DNA of 64,000 nt, from NCBI RefSeq assembly GCF_029714425.1, contig NZ_CP121668.1, positions 5,105,501 through 5,169,500 of the forward strand. The letters run 5' to 3'. Below, piece after piece: positions 1 to 8,272 of the stretch. The position numbers were made by a program, and so were the translations under genes. Every line of letters begins with the position of its first letter. Position 1 is the first letter of the stretch. This stretch comes from Bradyrhizobium sp. CB2312 (lineage in GTDB: Bacteria; Pseudomonadota; Alphaproteobacteria; Rhizobiales; Xanthobacteraceae). The notes under the pieces were generated by a model that was given only the letters and a program-made list of their open reading frames with translations, searched no databases and had not been told where the DNA came from.

Positions 1-1122
1 TCAGTTGTGACAGTATGCTCATTTGGCGGCTCTCCTATGCGGCTGCACAACATCGACGGTTCGAGCCGGACCGTCAAAAATAGCCGATCGAGATCAGAAG
101 GCGCTACAAAGCGTCACGAGCGGTCATGAATGGTCATCGGACGGATGTCGCGTCACGATTTCCACAGCCATATAAACCGCGATGGTTAGACAGTTTGTTG
201 AGTGCGCGAAGTCCATGAGCGATGACAATGCTCCGGGAGGAGGGCACGTCCGTCGTCCTAGACTTTCGATTGATCTGCTGTCGCCACGCTGCACGGAGTT
301 CTGCGAATTCGGCCGGGTGCGCCTCTCGGACCTTTTTGGTCGGCACCATGAAGCGGACCTTTTCGTCCGCGCGCCATCTTTCGATTACGTGAATATGTCG
401 GGAAGCGGCAATCCGTCGCCGAAATCCATTTGCTGCGCATCGCCAGCATTGTGATTGTCGACGCTGTATAGTAGCGAACCGCCATCCACGGCGTTGGGAT
501 TTAGCTTCGATCGAGAATGCACGCACGCTCCGATATGGCCCAATCGATATCGATTGGTTCGGGCCAACGCTAATGGTTCGGTTTGAAGCAAGACTTCCCA
601 CGACACCACTCACATGGTCCGATTTCGACCGGACGATAAGAATGTCGCCGGGCTGCAACCCCGTTGTGTCCGACCGGCCGCTTCTCGCGGCATTGACTAT
701 CGACACATGAAATCCCCCGGCGATGCGTTGCGAAGCAGGCAGAATCACCTAGTTCGGTAGCGGAGGTCAAATAACCGCGCGCTTCACCTCACCGCATCTG
801 TCTGCGCGTCAACGCTCGGCTGTTGGGTCTTGCCGCCAGGCCAAGGCTACAGTTCTCTGACTCCATCGCAACAGCCGAACTGGTTCGTTACGAACAGCGG
901 CATGTCGGCTTCGGGCGCGATGCTGTCCTTCAATTCACCAGCGCGACCGCAACCCTCGATGGGGCCTGGCGTCAAGCCTTGCGGCCTTCCGCGCGGTCGC
1001 AAGGATCCACAGCCAATGAGCTGACAGCGCTCCCTGAGGGAGTGGATGAATATGACGAAACTGAGCCGCTTGCGGCGCCGCGCTCCACCTGTTTAAGTTG
1101 CAAGGGCTTGGAGTAGGCGATT
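1..1122. other. No gene recognised
   Basis: Open frames exist on both strands here, but none has a recognisable domain, a credible ribosome binding site or a protein-like composition throughout. Part of the minus-strand frame around 240-400 (a charged stretch with HVIERWRADEKVRFMVP) looks mildly protein-like and could be a decayed gene. Nothing firm can be assigned. Confidence 0.4.
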
Positions 1123-1473
1123 ATGAAATGGCATTTATCCACTTCAGCGCTCATCGTTTTGGTGCTGATCTTCACCAGCAATTGCGCAGCCGCATTCAAC
1201 TATAAGTACGTTGGCGACCGTAGCGCCGGGTACGACAAGAAGATCAACGGCGGCAAAGGCTGCTTCATGGGTGATTGCAGTAAACGGCAAGAGCGGCTCA
1301 ATGCTCAGCGGCCTGCTATTAGCTGCTCTTCTCGTGCCGATTCTTGCCGCAGGAAGAACAGCCTCAATCCAAACATGGCTTCACGATGTGAGCCTGCCCG
1401 CCTAGCTTGCCTCAAAACCGGTACTTTCGTCACGCTATCCGGTGAACAAAGAACCGTTGATCTGAGGGAATGA
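1123..1473 (+). CDS. Small secreted cysteine-rich hypothetical protein
   Basis: A 116-residue protein with a typical signal peptide (Lys at residue 3, a hydrophobic core, an Ala-rich cleavage region near residue 25), so it is probably periplasmic or secreted. The C-terminal half has regularly spaced cysteines (CSSRADSC, then CEPARLACLKTGTFV), a pattern I recognise from small uncharacterised secreted proteins of Bradyrhizobium. A GGAG motif lies about 10 bases before the ATG. No function is known. It stands alone, with non-coding or decayed DNA on both sides. Confidence 0.6.
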   Translation: MKWHLSTSALIVLVLIFTSNCAAAFNYKYVGDRSAGYDKKINGGKGCFMGDCSKRQERLNAQRPAISCSSRADSCRRKNSLNPNMASRCEPARLACLKTGTFVTLSGEQRTVDLRE

Positions 1474-1573
1474 GCGAGGCGACTTAACAGGAGCTTGCCG
1501 GTCGTTTTCGGATGCAATCCGGCAACTGATCGAGATCGGATTGAAAGCGCCGCGGGAGAAGGGCAGGGACTAA
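1466..1573 (+). pseudogene. Relic of a ribbon-helix-helix regulator C-terminus
   Basis: A short frame, open only from a stop codon at 1463 to TAA at 1571, reads CRSFSDAIRQLIEIGLKAP and then a basic tail. This resembles the second helix and tail of CopG/Arc-type ribbon-helix-helix proteins (typically RSEAIRRLVELGL). No start codon or N-terminal strand is present, so I read it as the 3' remnant of a deleted gene. It could be a chance match, since only about 19 residues support it. Confidence 0.3.
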
Positions 1574-1792
1574 AGCGAGCGATTTTCATCGGCCGCGAGT
1601 TTTGCCACGCCGCCGAGAGCTGCTGATGCTTGCAGTGCTGCTACAGGTCGGGACACCCATCGATTGGTTCATCGTCGAGCTGTGGGTGCAAATGCCGAAA
1701 GACTGAGTGTCTTCCCCACCCACGACCGGCAGTAGCTCGCGCGCGTTCAAGAGGATTGTGTTCGAAGACATGTTCCTCTCCTGGTCCGTGGT

Positions 1793-2230
1793 TCACGCCA
1801 GCGGAGCCGAGCCTCCCAGGAATGCCTCCAGGGCAACCAAGGTTAGTGGCGTCATCTCCGCGCGAAATTTGTCTAGTTCTGTTGGATGGATGGCGACTAG
1901 CTTGCCTTCGCTCACGACCAGATCTGAGCTCGGAATATTGCGGGCCACAAAGACTTCACCACAGAGACGCTTTGCGATTTTCTCGGGATCGGCGCCGTTC
2001 AAACTGACGAAGAACTGGAAGTCGGCAGCAGATCCCTTGTAGCCAATCTCCTCGGCTACTTCCCTTACAATGCATTCGAGAGGACTTTCGGCCGGCTCCC
2101 GACGTCCGCCGAACAGGGCGATCTTGCCGGGATGCACGATTCCCGGAACCTCGTCCCTAAGCTGAAGCAACAAACAGCCTGCCGTGTCGATGAGAATTGC
2201 GGCCGCGAAATCTCGAATTTCCTGCTTCAA
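1793..2230 (-). CDS. Nudix hydrolase
   Basis: A 145-residue protein with a complete Nudix box at about residues 42-64 (GRREPAESPLECIVREVAEE followed by IGY), matching GX5EX7REUXEEXGU. Such enzymes cleave nucleoside diphosphates linked to another group and use Mg2+ bound by the box glutamates. The N-terminal strand (AAAILIDTAGCLLLQLRDE) fits the family. Substrate cannot be told from sequence; candidates include oxidised nucleotides and nucleotide sugars. It is a single gene on the minus strand with no obvious operon partner. Confidence 0.85.
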   Translation of the reverse strand: MKQEIRDFAAAILIDTAGCLLLQLRDEVPGIVHPGKIALFGGRREPAESPLECIVREVAEEIGYKGSAADFQFFVSLNGADPEKIAKRLCGEVFVARNIPSSDLVVSEGKLVAIHPTELDKFRAEMTPLTLVALEAFLGGSAPLA

Positions 2231-2379
2231 AAGTAACGGTCCTTATCATACTGACCACCCGTAAATTCCTCAGGTGGAGGCCCGCCAGCGTGAACCGGCG
2301 GGCACGATTTGCTCAGCTTGTCTTGCGAGGGGGCTCATTGGCTGTCGGGAGTTCTCTTTGAGCCGTTAGTCTTGCTGGC

Positions 2380-2667
2380 CTAGTAGGGATACCATTGACC
2401 GCGATAGCCGGCGAAGGCGTGGCGCGGGTTTATACCGCAATAGGCGTTCGTACCTGATGCGGTTGCCATGCACTGCTCGTAGGTTGCGAATTGGCAATTG
2501 CCCGGGTAGCCCCATATCCGCCCCTGCAAGCAGTAGAGATCACCTGGGCCGCTCTGGGAAATGTAGCCTTGGCGATATTGCCGTGCGGTCGTAGGCGAGA
2601 TCGAACCCGCCGACACCAGAATTAAGCCAGCTGATACAATCGCGAGAAGCAGGCGATTCATGCTCAT
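2380..2667 (-). CDS. DUF3551 family small secreted protein
   Basis: A 95-residue protein with a signal peptide, then a mature part with YCLQGRIWGYPGNCQF, FATYEQCMATASGT and YCGINPR. This Cys/Gly/Tyr pattern is the DUF3551 signature, a family of unknown function that is strongly expanded in Bradyrhizobium and relatives. The start is set at the ATG at 2667 because AGGAGG ends five bases before it; a GTG six bases upstream is less likely. The four cysteines probably form disulfides in the periplasm. Confidence 0.8.
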   Translation of the reverse strand: MSMNRLLLAIVSAGLILVSAGSISPTTARQYRQGYISQSGPGDLYCLQGRIWGYPGNCQFATYEQCMATASGTNAYCGINPRHAFAGYRGQWYPY

Positions 2668-3245
2668 GTTCACCTCCTGATTTCGTTCTCGCCAATCGAA
2701 TTTGAGTGGCGCCTTCGGATAATGTCTACAGTGTCGCAGCTCACTCCCCGTTGGAGAATGTCTCCGGTTCTCGGTTCAACCGGTGCCGAGAAAGCGGGCG
2801 CACGCGCATGTCTTCCCGGATGACCAATATGAGCTAGCGGTCGCGCCTTGCTTCGCAAGAGCACTCCGGCTCTGAAGAGACCTGCTCGCCGGCGGTCGCG
2901 AGGCAGCGGTCAGGCGAGAGACGGGAAGGCAAGTGCGCAACGTGAGGCAGTGCCGGCAATGCCGTGACGGATTTTCCGAAGTTGGCAGAATGCCACTGTT
3001 TTGCCCGACGTGTCAAACGGCTTTCCGCGGCGCATCAAAAAAGGGCTTGTACCAGCACGACTTGGCTACTGTGCATGGGGTTGTTTTCGATATTTGTTGA
3101 GCGTCCTGCCGACAAGGCTGATGGCTTCGAGTCCAAGTCGGTTTGCTCCCGCTAAGGTCCTGAATAGGCGGACGTTTCGGTTGAGCTAGGGCCCCGGAGG
3201 GGGTGAGGGTGCGGAACTCTTTCCTCACCTCCACGTTATCTCGGC
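2668..3245. other. Intergenic region with one dispersed repeat
   Basis: I see no supportable gene in these roughly 580 bases. They contain a strongly GC-rich segment and, at 3064-3087, one copy of a 24-base sequence that recurs in inverted orientation near 21.9 kb. Confidence 0.5.
3064..3087 (+). repeat. Dispersed 24-bp repeat, copy 1
   Basis: This sequence begins GGCTACTGTGCATGGGG and ends in a T-rich run. It is identical over 24 bases to the reverse complement of 21914-21937. Both copies lie in gene-free DNA. In one reading frame both would encode GYCAWGCF, so it may be the conserved end of a small decayed or unannotated coding unit rather than a pure DNA repeat. Confidence 0.7.
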
Positions 3246-3437
3246 ATGACTGAAGACCTGTCCTATCGACGCAAACCCCTGACCCCTGAACAGCGCCAGG
3301 CGCGCGATGCGGCGCGCCGGATCGAGGCCGAAAAGGCCATGCGCGATCACGAAGAGGCGCAGAAGGCGTTTTACGCCAACAAGGAACGGCTCAAGGCCGA
3401 GCGCCTCGCGCGGGAGGCCGCAGCCGCGAAGGCTTGA
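3246..3437 (+). CDS. Small charged hypothetical protein
   Basis: A 63-residue, very polar protein dominated by Arg, Glu, Lys and Ala (RRKPLTPEQRQARDAARRIE...), predicted to be one long amphipathic helix or coiled coil with no signal peptide or membrane segment. The composition and uninterrupted Ala/Arg/Glu pattern look like a real coding sequence of a type common in Bradyrhizobium. No function is known. It stands alone upstream of a gene-poor stretch. Confidence 0.6.
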   Translation: MTEDLSYRRKPLTPEQRQARDAARRIEAEKAMRDHEEAQKAFYANKERLKAERLAREAAAAKA

Positions 3438-3870
3438 GTGCCTCCGGCGTCGCGCCGAACAGCTCTCGAAGAGATATTGCGACCGCTGCCGGCGCTGGCG
3501 CCGGCCAGAGACCCGCGCCACGCTCAAGGCAAGCTCGAGCGCCTGCACCGTCCCTGCAAAGAGCAGTGAGGCGAAGCGCGCCTCGATGGTTCGGCCGCGA
3601 TGCGGCAATCGTTGGCGACTTCGAGCAGCCCGCTGCGCGAGGTCCACGGTGGAGAGGACCGCCTGCTAGGGGCTACCCGTTCAAGCCGTCGAAACTCTCG
3701 CAAGGTCGCTGTTCAAGCGTCAGCGCTCTCCCCGCCACACAGGGAGAGGCTTGACGGCGTTTGGCTTCCGCCGGAAGCTTCAGATGATCCCAAACTGACG
3801 TGACCCCACGGAGACGATTGCTCCCAGCCAGTTTCGATCCTCTTGAAGCGAAAACGAGATGGAGCTGACC
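3438..3870. other. Intergenic region, no gene recognised
   Basis: Open frames here are GC-driven, rich in Arg/Pro/Ser and without family resemblance. A short piece near 3732-3752 (CTCCCCGCCACACAGGGAG) resembles part of a common palindromic intergenic repeat of this group. The promoter of the downstream zeta-subunit gene should lie in the last 100 bases. Confidence 0.4.
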
Positions 3871-4191
3871 ATGACCACGTTCGACAAGCGCGAGCAGGGC
3901 TTCGAAGCCAAATTCGCTCACGACGAGGAGCTCATGTTCAAGGCCGCGGCGCGGTCAAACAAGCTGCTCGGGCTGTGGGCCGCGGGCCAGCTCGGGCTCA
4001 GCGGCGATGCGGCTTCGAATTATGCGACGGCGCTGGTGACGGACAGTCTGGCGAGCCAGACGATCGACGAGGTCGTGACCAAGGTCTCGGGCGATCTCGC
4101 CGCCAGAGGCGTGACGCGCGAGCAGGTCGCGGCCAAGCTGCAGGAGTGCCTGCACCAGGCGCTCGCGCAGCTCGAAGCGGACAAGCAATAG
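3871..4191 (+). CDS. ATP synthase inhibitor zeta subunit (DUF1476)
   Basis: A 106-residue protein matching the DUF1476 family. It starts MTTFDKREQGFEAKFAHDEE and continues with LMFKAAARSNKLLGLWAA. In Paracoccus and other alphaproteobacteria this family is the zeta subunit, an inhibitor of F1-ATPase whose N-terminal segment enters the catalytic interface and blocks ATP hydrolysis. The ATG at 3871 fits the family N-terminus and has GGAG six bases upstream; an in-frame ATG at 3859 would add four residues. It is monocistronic and convergent with the YqhA-like gene. Confidence 0.9.
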   Translation: MTTFDKREQGFEAKFAHDEELMFKAAARSNKLLGLWAAGQLGLSGDAASNYATALVTDSLASQTIDEVVTKVSGDLAARGVTREQVAAKLQECLHQALAQLEADKQ

Positions 4192-4234
4192 GGCCGGCCT
4201 TGGTGCCTCGGTCTTGGCACCTGGTCTTGGCGCC

Positions 4235-4825
4235 TCACTCGGCATGCCTGCGCATGCCGGAATCGCTGAGCTTGTCGACATAGGCAATGCCGAGCGCCGA
4301 GACGATGAAGGTGATGTGGATCAGCACCTGCCACATCACGCCGGTCTCGGTGAAGCCGGCGCGGCTCGAGCCGAGATTGCCGGCCTCGATGAAGGTGCGC
4401 AGCAGTGCGATCGAGGAGATGCCGATGATGGCCATGGCGAGCTTGATCTTCAGGACGCTCGCATTGACGTGGCCGAGCCATTCCGGCTCGTCGGGATGGC
4501 CCTGGAGGTCGAGCCGCGAGACGAAGGTCTCGTAGCCGCCGACGATCACCATCACCAGCAGGTTCGAGATCATGACGACGTCGATGAGCGCGAGCACGCT
4601 CATCATGATCTGCTGTTCGGTGAGGTCGAGCGCGTGCCAGGACAGATGCCAGAGCTCCTTCAGGAACAGCGCGATATAGACGCACTGCGCCACGATCAGT
4701 CCGAGATAGAGCGGCAGTTGCAGCCAGCGCGAGCCGAAGATGATCATCGGCAGGATGCCGAGACGCGGCGCGGGCAGGCGGGGCAGGGAATGTGGGCCAG
4801 TGTTGGGCTCAGGCTCAACCGACAT
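4235..4825 (-). CDS. YqhA/UPF0114 family inner-membrane protein
   Basis: A 196-residue integral membrane protein with about four transmembrane segments (near residues 34-54, 72-97, 128-146 and 165-182). Recognisable family stretches are [36 protein letters not shown] and [17 protein letters not shown]. This is the UPF0114/TIGR00645 family, which includes E. coli YqhA and has no established biochemical role. It is transcribed towards the zeta-subunit gene with a gap of about 40 bases. Confidence 0.85.
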   Translation of the reverse strand: MSVEPEPNTGPHSLPRLPAPRLGILPMIIFGSRWLQLPLYLGLIVAQCVYIALFLKELWHLSWHALDLTEQQIMMSVLALIDVVMISNLLVMVIVGGYETFVSRLDLQGHPDEPEWLGHVNASVLKIKLAMAIIGISSIALLRTFIEAGNLGSSRAGFTETGVMWQVLIHITFIVSALGIAYVDKLSDSGMRRHAE

Positions 4826-4982
4826 TCAGGCGGCATCCTCGCGAGCGAAATGATCTTGCATTCTGTACCCCGGCAAGATGGCGGGTGGAAGACGCGGGCC
4901 GCGCTCGGCCTTTCGCGGGTGGTGCCGTCTCGTGTTACTCTGCTGGCGGCCGCGGCACGGCGGCCTGGATGGGGAGGCGGGT

Positions 4983-5273
4983 GTGTCCTGGAGTGGGTTG
5001 GGCAAAGCGGTGGGCGGGGTTGCGCTCGCTGTCGCGATCTTCGTTGGCGCCGGCAGCACGGACGCTGCGGCGACGCCGCTGACGCCGTTTCGCTACGAGG
5101 CGCAGGCGCAGCGCCATTGCCCGCACGACCAGGTGGTCTGGCTCGATTTCCGGAAGGGCGTCTACTACGGCAAGGGCCAGAAGCGTTACGGCCAGGGTTT
5201 CGATGGCAGCTTCGTCTGCCGGAGCGAGGCCCGCGATAGCTTCTATCGCCGCTCGCTGCTCGGCCTGCGCTGA
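4983..5273 (+). CDS. Small secreted protein, VVWLDF..GVYY type
   Basis: A 96-residue protein starting at GTG 4983. It has a hydrophobic leader (AVGGVALAVAIFVGAG) ending near AAATP, then a mature domain with HCPHDQVVWLDFRKGVYYGK, YGQGFDGSFVC and SEA. I recognise the C(X)D.VVWL..(S)GVYH...YG.T..G.YMC..EA pattern of small secreted proteins of unknown function in alphaproteobacteria; the two cysteines are probably paired. An upstream ATG at 4878 would add an Arg-rich, non-signal-like stretch, so GTG is preferred. Confidence 0.65.
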   Translation: MSWSGLGKAVGGVALAVAIFVGAGSTDAAATPLTPFRYEAQAQRHCPHDQVVWLDFRKGVYYGKGQKRYGQGFDGSFVCRSEARDSFYRRSLLGLR

Positions 5274-5307
5274 GCGGCCGGTGATTCGGAGGTTCGGCTG
5301 ACGCCGG

Positions 5308-5436
5308 TTATTTCTGGTTCGGCAGCTTCACCGGCACGTGCGGGGAGGAGCTGACGGTCCGGGGGCTGCCGTCGGGGTAAGTGCGGTCGCCGCGGATCAG
5401 GGATTCCAGAACAAGAAAGAATTTCTCTGCGAGCAT
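5308..5436 (-). CDS. Conserved 42-residue small protein
   Basis: A micro-protein reading MLAEKFFLVLESLIRGD followed by a YPDGSPRTV segment and a SSPHVPVKLP tail. I recognise this type from Bradyrhizobium and Rhodopseudomonas, where similar 40-45-residue proteins are frequent and uncharacterised. The ATG at 5436 is chosen because GAGGGTG lies just upstream and the conserved part starts there; a further ATG at 5505 would add a non-conserved N-terminus. No transmembrane segment is evident. Confidence 0.6.
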   Translation of the reverse strand: MLAEKFFLVLESLIRGDRTYPDGSPRTVSSSPHVPVKLPNQK

Positions 5437-5593
5437 TTGCGTCACCCTCGTTGGTGATGGCCTCTTGAAATTACGTCGAGGCGCCGAACGCGAAAATTCA
5501 ATCAACTAAACGGGAACAGGCCAATGGCGGGCAGGAACGCATGCTGCGTCGCAGTGTAGCCCTGGTCGGAAAAAGCGAAACTGCCGATCGTGC

Positions 5594-5692
5594 TCAGCCG
5601 AAGGCGAGGGCCACGAGGCTCGAGCAGAGAAGGACCAAGCCACCGGCAGTCAGCGCCAGGAAGCTATCCGATACGAAGTCATGGTTGCGCAT
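5594..5692 (-). CDS. Single-span membrane micro-protein (32 aa)
   Basis: A short frame beginning MRNHDFVSDSFLALTAGGLV and ending in a hydrophobic run (LLCSSLVALAFG) encodes a polar N-terminus of about ten residues and one transmembrane helix. AGGTG lies about five bases before the ATG. It sits 101 bases downstream of another micro-ORF on the same strand. It has no named homologue that I know, and it could be spurious, but start, ribosome binding site and composition agree. Confidence 0.45.
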   Translation of the reverse strand: MRNHDFVSDSFLALTAGGLVLLCSSLVALAFG

Positions 5693-5794
5693 GGGACACC
5701 TGCCACTCTCGTTTTTGATGCTCGGTCGGATTGATTAAAAATGTCCGAACGTGCTGCCTTGAAAGAGGTGATGCTTGCCAACCGTACGAGTGCC

Positions 5795-5884
5795 TCAGGC
5801 CCTCGTGCGGTAACCTTCAAACGCATGGGCCAGGAAGATCCCCGCGCTTACCAGACCCATCAGTGCCGAAACCGTCTCGATCAT
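5795..5884 (-). CDS. Conserved membrane micro-protein (29 aa)
   Basis: The frame reads MIETVSALMGLVSAGIFLAH and then AFEGYRTRA before TGA. It gives one hydrophobic helix (residues 6-21) and a basic C-terminus. I recognise this peptide as a recurrent tiny protein of Bradyrhizobium genomes. With its neighbours at 5308 and 5594 it forms a minus-strand series of very short proteins. The function is unknown; a stress-related or membrane-accessory role would be a guess. Confidence 0.55.
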   Translation of the reverse strand: MIETVSALMGLVSAGIFLAHAFEGYRTRA

Positions 5885-6242
5885 CGTTAAATTCCAATTC
5901 GCCCCTGCCAGCCGAGAAGACGCGTGCGGCCTTGCACAGTCAAAAGAATTCCAGGGCGGCGGGCGACAATGGGGGTGGAGTGAGGTTTTGGCGCAACAGA
6001 GTGTCCGGCCGTGGCACAGCGCAGGGTGCCTGCAGTCCGTAGATCAACGGGGAGAAGCGAACGTCCCGTTTACCATTCCGCTGTGATCGCCGTGGGCTCC
6101 CCATTTCCGCCGTGTTCGGGTTGCGTTATCCTTACTGCTTCCGAGCGGTGGTGGGCCGCTTCGGATTTGAACGACCGGACAGCGCTCCCCCGTAGCCAAA
6201 GCGGGTTGGGGTACGCCTCCGGCGAAGTGGTATTTGGGGCAC
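5885..6242. other. Intergenic region upstream of rlpA
   Basis: No gene is supported. Around 6149-6183 the minus strand looks vaguely like the 3' end of a tRNA (GTTCAAATCC followed by an ACCA-like end), but the stems do not pair. The promoter of the rlpA-like gene should be here. Confidence 0.4.
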
Positions 6243-7169
6243 ATGGGGATCCGACGGTCAGATTCGGTTTTGCGGGCCGCGCGCGGTGTTGCGGCAGTCG
6301 CAACCTGCCTCGCGCTCGCCAATTGCGCCTCGTCCAACAAGTTCGCCAGCCGCGTCGATCCGAAATATGGCGTGTCCTCGAGCCCGCGCGTCGTGGCCTG
6401 GGACGACCCGGTCCCGAAGGGCGGCGGCACCTACCGCGTCGGCAAGCCCTATGTCGTGGCGGGCAGGACCTACGTGCCGGAGGAGGACGTCAACTACCGT
6501 GCCGAGGGCATGGCGTCCTGGTACGGCGATGACTTCCATGGCCGCCTGACCGCCAACGGCGAAGTGTTCGACATGGGCTCGCTGACGGCGGCGCATCCGA
6601 CCCTGCCGATGCCGTCCTATGCGCGTGTGACCAACGTCTCGAACGGCAAATCGCTGATCGTCCGCGTCAATGACCGCGGCCCCTATCACGGCAACCGGCT
6701 CATCGACGTCTCGAACAAGGCTGCCGAACTGCTTGAATTCAAAGGCAATGGCGTCGCCAAGGTGCGTGTCGAATATGTCGGCCGGGCGCCGCTCGAAGGC
6801 TCCGACGACCGCCAGCTGATGGCGACCTTGCGCACCGGCATCCCGGCGCCGTCGCCCTCGATGGTGCGGGTCGCGTCGGCAAGGCCGTTCGTGCCGGAAT
6901 TGCCGTCATCGAGCCGCGGCGCGATTCGCGGCGAGGTTCCGATGCCGGAGGGGCGGCCCTACAATCTCGGCAACACCTCCGCCGACATGGCCTCGCTCAA
7001 CGCGACCTCGGAGATGTCGGCCTCGAGTCGCAGCCGGGGCCGGGCGCTCCAGAACGCGCGCGCGGTGTCCTATGACGCGAACGGCCGCTACGCGACCGAG
7101 AGCGCTGCCGATACCTCGGACGGCGCCGCCGAGGCCCGCAGCATCCTGAGCGGCCGCGGCCTCTACTGA
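6243..7169 (+). CDS. rlpA: RlpA-like septal lytic transglycosylase lipoprotein
   Basis: A 308-residue exported protein. The N-terminal signal ends in a lipobox-like LANC, so the cysteine near residue 28 is probably lipidated, although Asn at -1 is unusual. The double-psi beta-barrel domain spans about residues 85-180, with GMASWYGDDFHGRLTANGE, TAAHPTLPM and VRVNDRGPYHGNRLIDVS, the usual RlpA motifs including the catalytic-type Asp/His region. RlpA cleaves naked glycan strands at the septum. The C-terminal half is low-complexity and has no SPOR domain, unlike the Pseudomonas protein. A TTG nine bases upstream is a weaker start than the ATG. Confidence 0.85.
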   Translation: MGIRRSDSVLRAARGVAAVATCLALANCASSNKFASRVDPKYGVSSSPRVVAWDDPVPKGGGTYRVGKPYVVAGRTYVPEEDVNYRAEGMASWYGDDFHGRLTANGEVFDMGSLTAAHPTLPMPSYARVTNVSNGKSLIVRVNDRGPYHGNRLIDVSNKAAELLEFKGNGVAKVRVEYVGRAPLEGSDDRQLMATLRTGIPAPSPSMVRVASARPFVPELPSSSRGAIRGEVPMPEGRPYNLGNTSADMASLNATSEMSASSRSRGRALQNARAVSYDANGRYATESAADTSDGAAEARSILSGRGLY

Positions 7170-8119
7170 GCCGCGCTCTCCCTCAAGAACTTCACCAGCG
7201 CGGCGTTGACCTCGTCGGGGCGCTCCTGCTGCACCCAGTGACCGGCGCCGTCGATGATCAGCTTGCGCGTCAGATTTGGCAGCACGCGCTCGAGTTCATT
7301 GACGCGTTTGGCGCCGATCAGGCCGGTGATGACGGCGTCCTTCGAGCCGGCAATGAAGAGCGAGGGTTGGCGGATCTGCGCATCCTGCCAGGGCGCCGTC
7401 AGCTCCCAATTGCGGTCGAGGTTGCGATACCAGTTCAGCCCGCCGCGGAAGCCCGACTTGCGGAAGCTCTCGGTGAAGGTGGCGAGATCGGCCTCGCTGA
7501 GCCAGTCCGGCAGCGGCTCCTCGTCGGTGGCGTGGCCGAGAAAGCCCTTGCCCTCCTGCACGAACATGGCGGCGCTGGGATCGGCAAGGCCACGGCCGCC
7601 GAGCACGATGCGCATGGTGCGGGCGACGTCGCGCTCGAGCTCGGCCTCGGCGACGCCGGGGGGCTGGAAATACTGCCAGTAGAAATTGGTGACGCCGGCC
7701 TGGCGCAAGAGATCGAGCGGCCTGTCGCGGCCGCGGAACGGCGGCGGCACGCTCAGGCCCGCCACCGCCGTGAAGATGTCGGGCCGGAACAGCGCCGCAT
7801 GCCAGGCGACCGGCGCCCCCCAGTCGTGGCCAACCACCATCGCCCTGGTCTCGCCCAGCGCCTGCACGAGGCCGACGATGTCACCGACGGTGTCGAAGAT
7901 CGAATAGGCGCCGATATCGGCCGGCGCGGCGCTCTGGCCGTAGCCGCGCATATCGGGAGCGACGACGTGAAACCCGGCGGCTGCCAGCGCCGGGATCTGG
8001 TGGCGCCAGGAATAGGAGAGCTCCGGCCAGCCATGGCACAGCACCACCAGCGGACCCTGGCCGGCTTCGCGGATGAAGAGGTCGATCCCGTTGGCCTTGA
8101 TCACGCGGGTGGAGGACAT
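7163..8119 (-). CDS. Alpha/beta hydrolase, epoxide hydrolase type
   Basis: A 318-residue cytoplasmic enzyme. Visible are the oxyanion-hole motif HGWPE, the PDMRGYGQS strand, the nucleophile elbow GHDWGAPVAW (Asp nucleophile rather than Ser), a cap region with Tyr residues (FYWQYFQPPG) and the catalytic histidine in GAGHWVQQERP. These features point to soluble epoxide hydrolases or the related haloalkane dehalogenases; HGWPE favours epoxide hydrolase. The start at MSSTRVIKANGI is chosen because the sequence further upstream is not family-like. Its 3' end overlaps that of rlpA by seven bases, tail to tail. Confidence 0.85.
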   Translation of the reverse strand: MSSTRVIKANGIDLFIREAGQGPLVVLCHGWPELSYSWRHQIPALAAAGFHVVAPDMRGYGQSAAPADIGAYSIFDTVGDIVGLVQALGETRAMVVGHDWGAPVAWHAALFRPDIFTAVAGLSVPPPFRGRDRPLDLLRQAGVTNFYWQYFQPPGVAEAELERDVARTMRIVLGGRGLADPSAAMFVQEGKGFLGHATDEEPLPDWLSEADLATFTESFRKSGFRGGLNWYRNLDRNWELTAPWQDAQIRQPSLFIAGSKDAVITGLIGAKRVNELERVLPNLTRKLIIDGAGHWVQQERPDEVNAALVKFLRESAAQ

Positions 8120-8272
8120 CGCTTTTCCGCCTTGTTTCAGGGGTTTGGTCGCCGAACATGAGGTGCCACGATAGGGGCGTGGCGCGAATCGTGCAAACTC
8201 GGGTGCCGGCACCCAGCCGCGTGTTGTTCGCGCCGGTTCCAACTGTTAGAACGCCGCTCTCAGGGCTTGGCC

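Noticed and set aside
134..748. 204-codon minus-strand frame
   Set aside because: No domain, no ribosome binding site, mixed composition; perhaps a decayed gene but not supportable.
4214..5239. 341-codon plus-strand open frame over the YqhA-like gene
   Set aside because: Antisense to a clear membrane protein family, then running through the small secreted protein in the wrong frame.
6149..6240. tRNA-like sequence on the minus strand (GTTCAAATCC and ACCA-like end)
   Set aside because: The T-stem and acceptor stem do not pair and no D-arm or anticodon arm can be folded; at most a decayed 3' fragment.
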